Of a DNA stretch of 64,000 bases, positions 13,063-26,250 are shown piece by piece. The position numbers and the translations under genes were made by a program. The notes under the pieces were generated by a model. It did no database searches, was not told the DNA's origin, and was given only the letters and a program-made list of their open reading frames with translations. The stretch comes from Bactericera cockerelli (Eukaryota; Arthropoda; Insecta; Hemiptera; Triozidae): the NCBI GenBank assembly GCA_024516035.1, contig CM044955.1:44024592-44088591 (forward strand). The letters run 5' to 3'. Position 1 is the first letter of the stretch; every line of letters begins with the position of its first letter.

Positions 13063-14199
13063 TACATGAAATAATTTACAAGTATAATAGGCAGAGACTT
13101 AAATGTACAAGAATAAAGCGCTCCTTCACCTAGAAGTAGTGAGGTAGGGTAGTTCTCGCGAGGAAGAGATTGTTATGAAAACCTCAGACCGCAGGAAGTG
13201 TTGTGTGCTGCGGATCTCCTAGGAGAATCTCCACCTGGGTCAAAGTTCCCCAACTCTATAAGAAGTAAAGGAAAATAACTAAAACCACTTGAAATTCAGC
13301 AAAGTGTATCCAGATGAAGATAATAACCAACCATTTATTGTAATTACCTATATATTTTAGTATTTTAGTCTATTATAATAATGATTAGACACCTGAAAAT
13401 ATACCGATTACAAATACGAATTCTTGTAGTGCACTATCTAAATCGAATGTTAGCGACCAATATTGCTAGTTTAATTTACTGTTATCATATTTTTTGAGTA
13501 ATCATTAGGGTGATGTCACATTTACTAAACCCCTTCTTGGGACTCAAACTATCAACTTCCAGTTTGAGAGAACGCTGTCTTAACAATCGTGTCAATCGTC
13601 CTACCAAGTCATCTATTTCTGTTCACTCTCTCTTCTGTGCATCAATATTTCATAGTTGTACTTGTGAGAAGAGGAAAACAAATTCATTAAAGTAAATTTC
13701 TTTTTTATATGAAAATCCAAGAAGAAGAAATGCAAACAATCCCTACCCCCCACACTTTTCAATTAGGATATTTACATTAGGTACCTAACTGTTGAACAAA
13801 AGGAGCTCTGTGTTAATGGCTGTGGCATTCAATTATTACAATTAAATATATTTTCTCATTATTATAACTTTGTGATATTATTAGAATTTATTACAGCTAA
13901 CAAACACCTAAACTTGTTCTTCACACTACTTATTAGTTTGCTACTTTGCCTTTACCTTTTTTGCTGCGACTGCATTTTTTGACAACCACCTTGATCTGCT
14001 GTTAACGGCTTACAAGCTTTCATTTAGTTTTGGAGGTTGTTTTGTTATTAGACTTTGGCCTACCTTCTTCTGTAGTCCCGACTACCGTGTTGAATTTTAG
14101 TTAATAAATTAATTTCGTATGCACAGAACTCTAATGACGGTAACTAAACCAGCACTCACCAGACTGCTTTTTTCTAATGACTTTATGCCTCATCCAGGA

Positions 14200-14312
14200 T
14201 GCTGGTCTACCCTCTTTCTATTGTATACCAGTCAAAATGTCGAACTTCTATATCTTATAGCTCCGTCAGAAGTATGCTGGTCTAATCCTAGTGTAGCCCC
14301 CATAACTAGACT
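14200..14312. repeat. Diverged, inverted copies of the 38-bp minisatellite unit
   Basis: TGCTGGTCTAATCCTAGTGT, AGCCCCCATAACTAGACT at 14275-14312 is the reverse complement of the 10869-11020 unit, with the same 38-base length. A weaker unit starts at 14200 (TGCTGGTCTACCCTCTTTCT). The 159-codon ORF across this place is explained by this repeat and is not called a gene. Confidence 0.75.
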
Positions 14313-16044
14313 TTTCTGTCAGGTATTACTTTACTATCCGAACAACTCAGTTGGTACTTCGCATACTTTATTCCCTCCTTTAAAACAAGCCAGTCTAACA
14401 GACTCTGAGGGAAAGTGCAGGGAAATGATGTCTGAACATCCCCTCACCCTCCACCTCAGAGTACACAAGCCTGTCATTTCAGCATCAAGAATATCCGGAT
14501 GGCAAGGAAATAATAAAGAAGGAATAGACTGCGCTTATCAAGCCCGAGTGTTATTTCCTGTCTCTGGGCACTGTGTGATAACGGCAGCTGGGCTATGATT
14601 GATCTGAATTGTTTCTCTGTGTCGACAACTCCTCGTCTCGTCTGTGTGAAGCTTTCAATCAAAACCATTGTTTGCTCACCCGTGAGATTTTGTTGTTAAA
14701 AAATAAATAAATGTAACAGGAAGCTTGGAAAATGATGGTGGGGATGAGGAGTAGGGCTGTAGGGGGGGGGGACGCGTACAGCAAGAGGAGAGGGGGGACA
14801 GGAAGGATGTGTGTGTTTGTGTGGGGGGCTCCCTCTCGTTTCCTCCCTAAAGTGAGGAAAAATAGAGGACCCAGATAAATTTTAAATTAAACACATAAAC
14901 AGAGACACATTTTATTATATATTTTCAAATTTTAGTACCTATGTACAGTACAATATCTATAGATAATATGCAACTATGTATGTACAAATTGTTTCTGAGT
15001 GTAAACCTAATGTATACAAAATAAATTATTTTCCATGAAGGATTAGATATTACATTTTGTATACCCCATTTAAGGAGAAAAAAATTGTGTAGGATTTTCA
15101 GTGAGAAAAAAAATGTAGAAATTAAGTAAACATAAGGTGAAATATGTAAAGAAGGGTAGTTACTGTAGTTAGTTATGAGTACATTCCATTTTTTATTCAT
15201 ATAAAATGTGTGCGAGTTCTTGTCTCATATTCTTTCCAGCATTCTCTGAGGAGTCTAAGGCTTTACGAGTTTTTGCCATCTACATAATATGGACTAGGTT
15301 TTTTTTAACAACTATACTATACTATACTTCATAAAGTTCTATAATGTTGTACTGGTTTTATTCAATAATATATCCAATTATCCATGCCTACTGCCTCTGT
15401 TAAAATTATAGATGTGAGTTTCTCTTGCATATCTTTACCAACTATACCTACATGTACACAATTTATTCTAAAGCTATCTATAAATTCATCACTTTTGTTA
15501 CTTATCTTTAGTAACTGCCTCAGGAGCTTTGTAAGTTTTTTTCTTTTCTTGCAGCTTAACCAACTCTATTCATAAATATACGAACATACATTTTACTTAC
15601 GAGAAATTTCTAATATCAGAAATCGGAAGTATTTTTTAACATAGTAACTCCATCAAAATGGCTTTAACGAATTTCTCACGTAGGTACATCTAAACCAACA
15701 ACCTAATGCCAAAGCTCTAAAAATTTTGTTACATAATCTTCTTCTTTATCTTTCACTTTGCCTCTTCGTCACGGTTGAGGTTGGTTGCTTCTGGCACTCC
15801 TACTCCCACATTCTTATTCCTACTCCGCTTCCCAACACCAATCCTTTTGAGGAGGAAACGATTCGTGTTATTGTCTTTTGGCCTGACATGGCTGGTACCA
15901 TAATATTTACAGTTCCAATTATGTCAGCTAGACAATGATACGTCTAACTGACATAAGTTTACATACACAAAAATACGAAACTCAAAGCGTTTTGTTACAC
16001 AAATATCTATTTAGGTCTGAATAATACTAATACTCTTTAGGAGA

Positions 16045-16165
16045 AGGACTGGGCGAAGTTATTACCCATTTTCTATCACCTGACCCTCGGGGTCTTTTTA
16101 TTATCTGGTCACATACGCAAATAAATCAGGCAAACATTCAAGCACTGGGTGGGATCCGATCCATG
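16045..16165 (-). repeat. SINE group C, degenerate
   Basis: TTCTATCACCTGACCCTCGG, GGTCTTTTTATTATCTGGTC, ACATACG and CACTGGGTGGGATCCGATCC, parallel to the group C body. Confidence 0.55.
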
Positions 16166-16342
16166 GATCCATGGGCTAGATTGTATAAAAAGGAATCTGA
16201 ATATATTTGTAGAAAAAAGAGGGTACGTTGTAAGAAACTTGTTCTGGATAAGTAATCTGTATATTATATTAATTCATATTTTTACTATGTGACTTTTACC
16301 CCAACCTACCCTATGTATGGTGTTATTATGACTGTCACAGCT

Positions 16343-16560
16343 GTAGTGGGTAGCTCAGTATTATGAAGCTTCGATTTTCATCATTATAAACCATTCCAAT
16401 TTGAATATTACTTCTCGTAATGCCATCAATGGTCGCTATCCGGATGAAAAACTACTCATTTTTCCTCACGAAGCATGAGTGGACTCCAGACATTCAAGTA
16501 CAAAGCAGAAAATGTCCGAGCGGCCGGGATCGAACCCAGATCTCCAGTGTCTAACTGGCT
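16343..16560 (-). repeat. SINE group B with tRNA-like head
   Basis: Shares TAGTGGGTAGCTCAG, CCTCACGAAGCATGAGTGGA and a CAGA...AAATACA-like stretch with 31271-31490 and 36341-36510. The right end holds GGGATCGAACCCAGATCTCC, the reverse of a tRNA B box, so the element runs on the minus strand. Confidence 0.68.
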
Positions 16561-19147
16561 ACTTAGGATATTATTATACCAAAACATAATATTTCACATA
16601 AATTTTGTGAAAGTAAAGTTAAACAAAACTGTGCAATCGGCCCAGCATTCTTTCAATCTAGTCAGCGTACCTGGGGGGTACTTTATCTTTCATAAAAACA
16701 TAAATATAAAAAAAATCCCTAGTGAGGAAAGAGTTTGCAGAAAATAGGTTACATTTTTCTCATCTAGATATCTGACTTGGCAGAATCTGTAAAGTGTAAA
16801 CCATCACGTCAACACTTTCCATGAATAGACTGTGGAATATACCCTTCATGTGTTGCTGGAGTGTGGATGTCTGCCACGCCTCCTTCTAGTGCCAATATCC
16901 TGCTAACATATGAGGCAAGCTGTCACTGTACCCGCCACTGCCTGTAATAGATTTCATTTCCAATCGTCTGAGCAATCTCTGCGGTGAAGACATCTATGGA
17001 GAGAAAATCGAAAGAGAACAAACTAGAGTTGGAAATAAGTACAACACAATTTCCAATACGCTTGAAGCCAACAAAATTTATGAACAGAATAAAATATTGC
17101 ATAGTTTAGTTTTTATACTGTTTCTTTCTCTTTGGGAAAAAATCTGATTTATTTTTCTCTGAAGGATTTAAAAGTTTTCATTCCCTCTCTAATTTTCTTT
17201 TCTTTTTGCCTCGTTTCCGCCGTTTCTTTTCCTTGGAGGTAAAAGAATTGGAAAGTATTAAATAAAAGAAAATTGGGGCTAAAACTTTTGCGAATGAGAG
17301 AACTTTAAAATGCCATTATTTGTCATTAGAAGCACCTAGGTAAATCTCTAGGTATTTCATCTTCCGAAATCCTCGTCGGTACGAGTTTAACAGAATTAGG
17401 TTTTTTTATGCAACTTATTAGATCTTTTTCTCGGAAGTTTATTTACTTATGGGCTGCTGGGATGATGGAACTTCTTTGTCCTTAGGGTATTATATAAATT
17501 ATAATGTCTTAATGCATTGAACTATAAATAATTTTTGACATCGCCATCATTACAAATGCTTCAAGGATTGAGAAATTTCTTCTCAAGGTCATAAAAAACG
17601 GTCAAATAGTTACAAATATATTTATTTAAAAATCTGTCGTTATTATGAATTTCATTTTGAAACTTCGGTAAGTGTACATGTGGGCTTGAAACTTTTAAGG
17701 GAGTGATACATTAGTTATAATTATAATTAACACTGGCTAACAAATTCTACATTGGCAACAAAGCTTAGAACTTTTCCAAAAACGTCGATTTGATTAAAGT
17801 ATGGGATATGGTACATGTATTGTGTTCAATAAAGCTAATGGACAAATCCGGTGAAACTCTCCAAAATCGCTACCATTTTGTTTCCACTGAAAATTTGGAA
17901 TTCGACCAAAAAACGAGAGAATTTTTTTCTCTTAGGTATGCTAAAAAAAATGGGGAAATAAAATAATGTAGGTAATAAATGTACCTATAACTTTTAATCT
18001 AACAGTTTTATTGAAATGTTTGTGAACATTTTTTATGTATTTTGCAGATATGTGTAATATGTACCTACGACTATATGATTTGATTCATAGATACCTCACA
18101 TTTCTAACATGTATGATTTGTTTTTCAGTGTGTGTGTTCGTTTTTACCATTCAGAGTGCAGTACGCCTCTGACATTTATTTATTGAGTTGATATTGAGTA
18201 GTAAGTACATCACTAAGACGCGAGCATGAAAAAATCATTCCCGCAAATTTAATGTTTCTCCAGAAAACCTTGGTTTAAAATATCGAGAAAAATGAAAAGT
18301 AATGAACTGATACAAAGAAATCCTCATTATTTAATTACCTATTCAAAACTTCTCGCTTTATACTTCAGTAAACTTCCCACGTAAACATACCCCTTCACAC
18401 TTACATGGAGATAAAATGGTGTAATCAAATGTGTGAGGATGTGCTTGAAATTCACAGAGTAGATGTGTAATGAAATTGTCAAAGGTCCTAATGGTCAAAG
18501 CAATGTCTGGCTGTTCAAGAACAAGAATAGTTGACATTCTGATCTATTGTGATGTCGAGGGCTATTCTCTAACAAGTCAACTGTTTAATTCATTACACAC
18601 CTTTGTCATGAGCAAGATGACAGTATAGTTATGTCGACATTATGGACAAATGGACATGCATGCAGCACTTCTCACATAGAACTTGATGTCCAAGTTACAG
18701 CACCTTACAAGTGACAATAATGGACCTCGGAATCATTTGTCTGTAGGAAGATTTGCAAATACATACCAGGTATAATAAATTTATTATGAATTATCAAGTT
18801 CTCCTGTAGTGAAATAGGTTATATTCTTGAAGATAACGCTTTCGGCCAACCCTCTTTTTTTTATGTGAACTAATAAATATGAACCAACCCTGGTTCATAT
18901 TTATTTTTAAACATTAGTAGATTTAATAACACATGTAACAATATTTTAAAAAGGTACTCCTGCTCCATCTTCGATTAAACCATAACTGCGTGGGTGGTAT
19001 CTGGATCCACAAAGCCTCAAAGATCTTTGAAGGTAATACCTAATCTAATGTAAACTCAACTGTAGTAAGCATAGGTTTAAGAATGTATTCATATAGGACT
19101 TGGAGAAAAACGGGGAACTAAGGGAGTGAACTGAATCATTAAGTGAG

Positions 19148-19490
19148 TTGTGGATGGATGAATTGGAAAAGAATGATTGGTGTATTGTGCGAATAGTGAG
19201 TGAGAATGAAGGGGGAATAATATATAAGAGAGTAGTGAGACCAGCGTTGATGAATAGTGCAGAAACCTCGTCAATAACTAAGGAACAAAAAAAAGAACTA
19301 GACGTAGCAGAAGTGAAAATGTTGAGATGGATTTGTGGTGTTACAAGGAGAAGATGTGTGGTGTTAAGAGAAGAAGTGTTAGAAATGAGTGCAAGCGGAC
19401 AATTTTGAAGGTTGGGGCTTTAGGAAAAAGGAAGAAGATTTCAAGAAAGTAAACTGATGGTTAGGACACATTGAGAGAAGAGATGAATAT
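19148..19490 (+). pseudogene. LINE remnant: reverse-transcriptase C-terminal region, frameshifted
   Basis: The frame reads GGIIYKRVVRPALMNSAET, then KEQKKELDVAEVKMLRWICG and VTRR. This is the conserved block (typically YK.VVRPA.LYGAE, ...VAEMKMLRWMCG.TR) near the C terminus of endonuclease/reverse-transcriptase polyproteins of non-LTR elements. After a stop at about 19408 the continuation (WLGHIERRDEYH, about 19463-19498) appears in another frame, so the copy is broken. LYGAE is decayed to LMNSAE. Confidence 0.82.
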
Positions 19491-19918
19491 CACTTATTCA
19501 TTAGTTCTGTTGTTAGTCTGTATATATGTATTTTCAGACACATGACATACATATTTTCATGTTACATATTAATGCAACCAACGTACGAATAATTATGTAC
19601 CTTACCCTAAAACTCCTTGCATAAACCTTAAATAAATAAAGTTTTCCAGGGCTTATAAACTTATAAAATAAATAACTTCTTCCATCTCGACCACCATAAA
19701 ATCCTGTTATTTGGTCCTTAAATTCTGTTTTAACTATGCATGTCTGTGGTGGGTTGCATACTAATTTCAAACTTGACCTATCTGTACGGTAGCGGTTATC
19801 TCGAAAACATTCCAGTGAAATATATCCCATTCAATTGTGCCAGCAGTGCTGAAAGAAAATGAGAGGAAAATTTTAAATAGCACAGTAGAAAATATCAAAA
19901 TATGAATAATAGATAATT

Positions 19919-20025
19919 ATTACTACTTCAGTGTAAAAAATTGTTGAAATAATAAGTAAAGAATTGTTAAAATTACTACTTCAGTGTAAAAAATTGTTAA
20001 AATAATAATCTAGGTAAATAAATTT
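19919..20025. repeat. Tandem pair, 53-bp unit
   Basis: ATTACTACTTCAGTGTAAAA occurs at 19919 and 19972, each followed by AATTGTT and AATAATAA. Confidence 0.9.
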
Positions 20026-20607
20026 AGCCTTCATAAATAATAATCAGCCTACAATAATTACCCTGATAAAGTATGATAAACTATCTTATTCTGAGTGCAA
20101 AACAGACTTTTTTATGAGTTTTGCCAACAAAATTTTAATAAAAAGAGAATGAGGTTAATTTAATGTTATATCATGGATTATTAGGATTAGAATGTGCTCT
20201 CATGCTCTGCAATAACCTTTGTTTTTTTATTAGGCTCTTAAAGTAAAAGTTTTGAGAGAGGATATTACTTACGGCTCGAAATATAACTACCTACCCGACA
20301 CTCATAAATTCCTATTCCAAAATTCCAAGTAAAAACTCTATAAATAAAATACATTCCATAGCTCTCATGAAAACAATCCACTTAGACCACTTCACTAAGA
20401 AGTCTGATGAGGTGATGAGTGACATTTGAATGCTTGGTGGGGCGTGATCTTGATGTATCTTTGTACCCTTGCTATGAGGGTGACATGTTTCATATTATGA
20501 TGGGCTGTCTCTCTCTCTCAAGTAGCCTGTGAGTATATATACCTTGGCTGACATATTATATGATAGCAGTCTCCATGATTGATTATTCTATACTATTGCA
20601 CTCAAAG

Positions 20608-20862
20608 GCTCTCTCCCTTCTCTGTCCATCCCTCTCTCACCTCATCTATCTACTTCACTTCCCCCATTCCTCTTTTCGACTCTTTCTCTTCTCTTCTATC
20701 CAATCTTTGTGTTTCTCGTTTCCCATTTTCCTTCTCTGTCTCTTCCTCTTTAACATTTTACTCTCTATACCTCCATTGACCTATTGCTTTTCTTTCTTTG
20801 GCCTCACATACACTTCCATTGTCTACCCTTTTCTCTGTCTCTCTTACTATTCCTTAAAACTC
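20608..20862. repeat. Pyrimidine-rich tract
   Basis: About 250 bp dominated by C and T on the plus strand. A second, less pure tract follows at about 21200-21390. Confidence 0.85.
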
Positions 20863-20991
20863 AAGAGTTTGCATATAATTTCAACATTAAAAAATGTACT
20901 CAATTTATAAAATTAAATTCTTCCAAAGTCATTGTTTCTCTACGATCCAGCTTTTGCCAAATTTTCGTCTCCCTCGAAGCTTGACTTTTTT

Positions 20992-21199
20992 ATAATAATA
21001 ATAACACACTCTAGTGGAAGGTAACCACCAGACGAGGTTGGTGCTGAAAGATTTTTCAACCACCTAACCCTTTGAGTCTTATAATTATGTGGTCACAAAC
21101 TCAAAGAGGAAAAATACATGCACTTGGTGAGATTCCAACCAACAAATTCCTAGGTTATCTGGATTACCAGACCAGGGCGTTAACCACTGGACTACCAGT
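20992..21199 (-). repeat. SINE group C with tRNA-like head
   Basis: The left end is a TAATAATAATAACAC tail; then GGAAGGTAACCACCAGACGA, CCACCTAACCCTTTGAGTCT and ATTATGTGGTCACA. The right end is GGCGTTAACCACTGGACTAC, the reverse of a tRNA A box (GTAGTCCAGTGGTTAACGC). It is paired with 25425-25610. Confidence 0.8.
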
Positions 21200-23384
21200 T
21201 TTTCTACCCCCTGTCAAAGTAAACCTCTTTTCCTCTTTCCATACATTTTTATCTATATTTTCCTTTCTCTTTAGTATTTCCTCCCTGTCAGTCCAGGCCT
21301 ACCACCAATTTTTTCTCTTCCTCTGAATCGGTGTCCCTCTCACAGCATACCTCTTTTTCTCTCACCACAACTTTCTCTCTCTCCCCTTCATTTATGTCAA
21401 CATCATTTTATATCAACGGAAAAATATCTTCATAAAGTACGAAAACTTGTAAATTTTTCTCTCTCTTTCCTCCATAGTTTTTTAGATGAACTTGGGAGTG
21501 CACTAAAAATATGCTTTTCAATTTTGCTCGGAAGAATGGATAAGAGAGTTCCAGGGGAACAGGGTTGCCGTGGACTCCCTAGAGTAGGAAATTCGCATCC
21601 TGATTCCTGACTTGAAATCCAGGAAAGTGCAATCCTGATCTCCGGCGCTCTAGTTTCTTTGCTTTACCTGTCAGTTCTATACGAGGGAACATTCTGATGG
21701 CTAAATAAATAAATTCTCGTGTTTAATTACAAATTTTTGTCACCAATTTTCGTTGCCCACATGATAGGTACAATCTGTATTTTTTTTTTTTTTTTTTTTT
21801 GACATGGCCAATACATATAAATTATAACAAAATACTCTGTTCACTGGTGTTCACCCTACAATAAAGATACTAATCTAAATTATTAAAATTAATCTAGCAT
21901 TCACATAAATTACCTTATAAAAAAAATATTGGCAGGCATATTTTTAAGGCTAGTTATGAATGGAATATGAACAATGCTCTAGATGTCATTTATCAATCAT
22001 TTATTTGTGGTTAAAGGTCAATTTTAAAGCTCAAATTTCTCAGTGGTATGAATCAGAAAACTGAGAATGAAAAATTTTTTTCCCTATTCGAAATTGAAAT
22101 AAAAATACTAAAGTCTCTTTAGTCCCAGAGTCTTTTTTTTTAGTTGTATTGAAGGTCTCTAATTACAGTTAGCTTTAAAACTCAAGAGGGTACTAAATAA
22201 CACTCAACACGTTAAATTACCTAGAGCAGCAGAGAGAAGGGTGTGTAACAATTAATTTTCATTCCAATACAGATGAGAAGAAGATTTTTTACAGCTACAA
22301 TTTTTTCATTGTTCGTTTTCCTCCTTCAATGTTCAGAAAAAAATCTTTCCCTTGATCTTTCTAATGAATATTTTTTAGCTAATCATATCAGTTAATGGAA
22401 AAGCTCATAGTATTATGTGTTGTATAGTTAGTTCAAGATAAATCTTAAATTTATGTATAATGATTAAAAAAAAAAAATGTAGGATTGTAAGGATGAACCT
22501 ATTCTTATTTTAAATTTTGAGTAGTTTAGATCTAAAAATTTAGATATCTACACTATTATTTTTTAGTCAAGCCAAGCCTTAAAATATTACACATCTACAG
22601 AATCCGTTCAGGCCATTGATAGTAGGTACTAATATGTAGTTTGAACTTTTAATTTTAATATGAGTTATCGCCCCAAGTACTGTGCCTTGAACATAGGACT
22701 CTCTGTATTTTATTTTGTGTTTCCAAGAGATCGCGAAAGTCCCTATTTACAATCTTCTACATGAAGATTTAGATATATTTTTATATAGCCCTTGTTCAGG
22801 TAGGTACTTATCACCTGAACCTACCTAGTTATATTTTACCTATCTTTTTCATAACGGGCTGTGTGAAATACAGAACGAAGTTCAGATGGCAATTTCACAG
22901 TAATGTCTAATTCTCTTGGAGCTTTTCTTGTTCTATTGCTCGCGTTTTATAGATTTAGCCATTATCTTATCTCTCCGTCGCCATTTTGTTTCATTTTATC
23001 TAAAAGCACTTTCCGCTGTTCTACATTAACGTTCTAAATTAATATTTCTCTTCTTAGATTTATATGTACAGATAATATGGTACAAGTTATACATATACAT
23101 AAAAGATTCTGTCTAGTTTTGTACCGCGTACTTACAAGAACTGATTAAGACAATATTGAATAATAAGTTTGTATGTAAGTCTTTTGTAGCAAATATATAT
23201 GCATCTAAATTTCTTAGATAATAATAAGTTTAGACGTAAGCCATCTTAATACCCCAGGTTTCCTGTCGCTTTGAAACTCTAAGTCGATGTTTTTGATTGG
23301 AATTAATTATCTATAATTATTACGTGCCTTTATTATAATTACCCAAGCCAGCGTTGATGGCACGTTAAATACATTAGTATTCGT

Positions 23385-23540
23385 TGAGTCAATGAAGTTA
23401 AGCAACGTCTAGTGAGGTTGGTATATGGATTGGTGACCATTCAAATTTGTGATGCTGGTGGCTCTTCCTGGCTCGACCCAGGTAATAAATGTGGGTAGCT
23501 GCTTGGTAAGATTCCTGGGAATGGAATCTCGATACCAACT
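23385..23540 (+). repeat. SINE group A, 5S-headed, nearly complete
   Basis: The head reads GAAGTTAAGCAACGTCTAGT, GAGGTTGGTATATGGATTGG and TGACCATTC, closely following 5S rRNA through the box C region. It continues GATGCTGG, then a GACCCAGG core, GTGGGTAGCTGCTTGGTAAG and GGGAATGGAA. Its right end lies just before the TIR element at 23601. Confidence 0.85.
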
Positions 23541-23879
23541 TGATAGCGAAATTAGCAACGAATGATATTTTTAGTCTCCGAGCATTCAACTTTATAATGA
23601 CCCAGACAGCACGGAAGGTGACTTCCAGTCTGGATTTAAGGTGGAAATATCCAGGTGTAGAAAGTCAACTGGACCTCCAACTGTCCCGACAGCTGGATTT
23701 TTCCATCATGGATTAAATCAGTTGACCAGCCACCTGGATATTTCCAACAAAAATCCATCTAGACTCAGTCACCTGGGCAGTCAGCTGGAAATATAACGAC
23801 TCTCTCCAGCTAGGACATGAGTAGAATTTAGTCAGTTGACCAGTCAGCTGGAAATGTTCCATATTTTTCCAGTTTACAT

Positions 23880-24265
23880 AAAACGCGTCCTTTGTTGAAG
23901 ACGCCATCTTTGCTCTTTCGAAATTTCGGAAATCGTGATGTTGGTGATTGTAAATTGTTTTAAATAATTAATAATTCTTTTAAGTATTCGGTATTTCATT
24001 TAGTTTTGAACATTTTTAAATACAAATATCATTTTAATTAGTTTTGATCTTTTTTATAACTCTACTGGAAGTGTTTAGATAAAACTCGTCCTTTGTTGAA
24101 GGAAATTCAGAAATTGTGATATTTTTGTGACAAATTGTGAATTGTTTTAAATAATTAATAATTCTCTTAAATAATAGGTATTTCATTTATTTGAACATAT
24201 TTTAAATACAAATAATATTTTAATTAGTTTTGAACATTTTTTTTATAACTACTGAAAGTGTTTAC
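23880..24265. repeat. Tandem duplication of ~190-200 bp
   Basis: Two diverged copies begin AAAACGCGTCCTTTGTTGAA (23880) and AAAACTCGTCCTTTGTTGAA (about 24081). Each continues with TTGTTTTAAATAATTAATAA and a TTTAATTAGTTTTGA stretch, ending near ACTGGAAGTGTTTA/ACTGAAAGTGTTTA. Confidence 0.85.
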
Positions 24266-24491
24266 TTTGTCATTTCTGAACTCCAAATTTGCTTTCGAGA
24301 TGTTTCAAAAAATAGCTCTTTAGTTTGTCTAAATCGTGAATTGTGACAGAAGAAAAGGAGAGGACAAGAAACATTTAATACTGGATCACCTTTTTCATCT
24401 GACAATAACCATCCATTTCTAGAGACATCCACTTGGACCCTAATGAACTTTCTGCACTCTGCTGTTCCTGGACTAGCACAATGGATTAACA

Positions 24492-24555
24492 CCTTCAGTT
24501 CACTTGGAATCATACCAGCTACCCATATTAATCTCACCTAGCCTAGCCAAGCCAA
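24492..24555 (-). repeat. SINE group A, core fragment
   Basis: Minus-strand core: TTGGAATCATACCAGCTACC, CATATTAATCTCACCTAGCC. It lies inside the TIR element 23601-26540. Confidence 0.6.
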
Positions 24556-25424
24556 AGTAGGACCATAAATGCTAGTCTCATGTGTTAAGGGAAACAGAAT
24601 TTTTTATGCTCAAGATCTCTTGACCATAGGTTGGCTAAAAAAAGGTTCTGGTTCAAGCAAAGAAACAGCTGAATGCATAGTGCTAGATAGTGAATTTTTT
24701 CACTCTGTGGATTTTATTTAGATGTACAATACATATTATTATAAAATGAATATTTCACTCAGGTGGTTCTGCCACACTAAAAAATGATGTTTACTTTGTG
24801 ACATGCTTCCTGATTACTTGATTTAAAATTAATTGGCCAATTTAATGTGCACTGTTCATAATAACAATAATAACTATTGTGCTCTCTCTACCACCTTATT
24901 ACTATGAAGCCCCTTAAATTTTGAGTTAATTTTATATCTATTTAAAAAAAGTGTTCCACACTATTGTGTTTTATAATTTTACTAGTCTTAACAAGTCAAT
25001 TTTGTTTTAATTTAAGTATAACAATGTTTTTTTGATAATAATTCTCAAAGCAAACAACCCAGCAATTCTAATTAGCCACAGCAGTATATAAATTGTCATG
25101 AAGGATTACAAATACATAATAACATTCACTAATCCATGTTCCACCACGTTAGACATTGCTTAACTTTTGCAATTTCATGAAAACTGGTGTATTCCATGCC
25201 CCATCTTCATTTTCTGCTGGCTATGAGTTTATTTCTTTGTTATTTTTGGTTTCACAAAAGAAATATATTTTAATTTACATAGTATTATTATTTTATTGTG
25301 ATTATGTACATACATGTTATGAGCATATTTTATAATTGGATATCATTATTTTATTTCTATACTAGCTAAAACCTGGCATTTTGTCACCATTAAGGTTTTT
25401 TCTCATGGCCGGTGTCCTAATGAA

Positions 25425-25610
25425 AATAATAATAACACTTTTAATTGGAAGGTAACCACCAGGTCAGGTTATGCTCAAAGCATTTTCTACCACCTAACCC
25501 TCAGAGTCTTATTATTATGTGGTCACAACCATAATGAGGAAAAAATTGAAACAACGGAACCCTACGCTAAGTGGATTATCTGCTAGCACGTTAACCACTT
25601 GATTACCAGT
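25425..25610 (-). repeat. SINE group C, inside the 23601-26540 element
   Basis: AATAATAATAACAC tail, GGAAGGTAACCACCAGGTCA, ACCACCTAACCCTCAGAGTC, ATTATGTGGTCACAACC and GCACGTTAACCACTTGATTA. The order and orientation are the same as at 20992-21199. Confidence 0.8.
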
Positions 25611-26194
25611 GCACTTGAAAATTGTATTACATATTTTAATTTTGATAATTTTCTAGTATGTTGAAGGTGGCTTAGGGGGGGTGAACTCTCAGTGAGAGTA
25701 CCGTTTCGTATTGTAACCCCAAGAGGACATAGTCAGCCAGACATGCACAACTTTGAGTATTATATATAGAGATTATACCTACATAGGAAATACTTGTGAT
25801 ACATTGGTACAAGGTCTTGTGACATGGTGGAAATTTGATAGTGCATTTTACACTTTTGTGACAATTTTTTTATTAATAATAAACACTCTTATTGTAAAAT
25901 ATAATCATTGTAAAGAGTCTTATTTGAATTGTGTTGTTTAAAACAGATTAGTTATTTTCTTTTTCTTTCCAAATTTCTATATAAAAAAATTATTCCCAAA
26001 TTTGTGTGTGTGTATGTGTTAAAAAAAACCTATTTAAAATTTATTACTTTATTTTTATACAAAAAAAATATTCTTCATGAGATTTGAATGTATGGCCTCT
26101 AAATTAAATAACTGAAATTGAATTTATGCCTAATATACATTTGTTTCTAGTATTTTTATTACTATTATTATTATTTTTTTTTTTTTTAAATGCA

Positions 26195-26250
26195 TATAAT
26201 GGGATTCGAACCCACGACCTCAAAACCAAGAGCGTAGCATTTGATTATTA
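26195..26250 (-). repeat. tRNA-like SINE head fragment inside the TIR element
   Basis: GGGATTCGAACCCACGACCT is a perfect reverse B box, followed by AAGAGCGTAGCA. No body is assigned. Confidence 0.5.

Noticed and set aside
14119..14598. 159-codon plus-strand ORF
   Set aside because: It overlaps diverged copies of the 38-bp minisatellite unit, has no recognisable domain and no good splice or start context.
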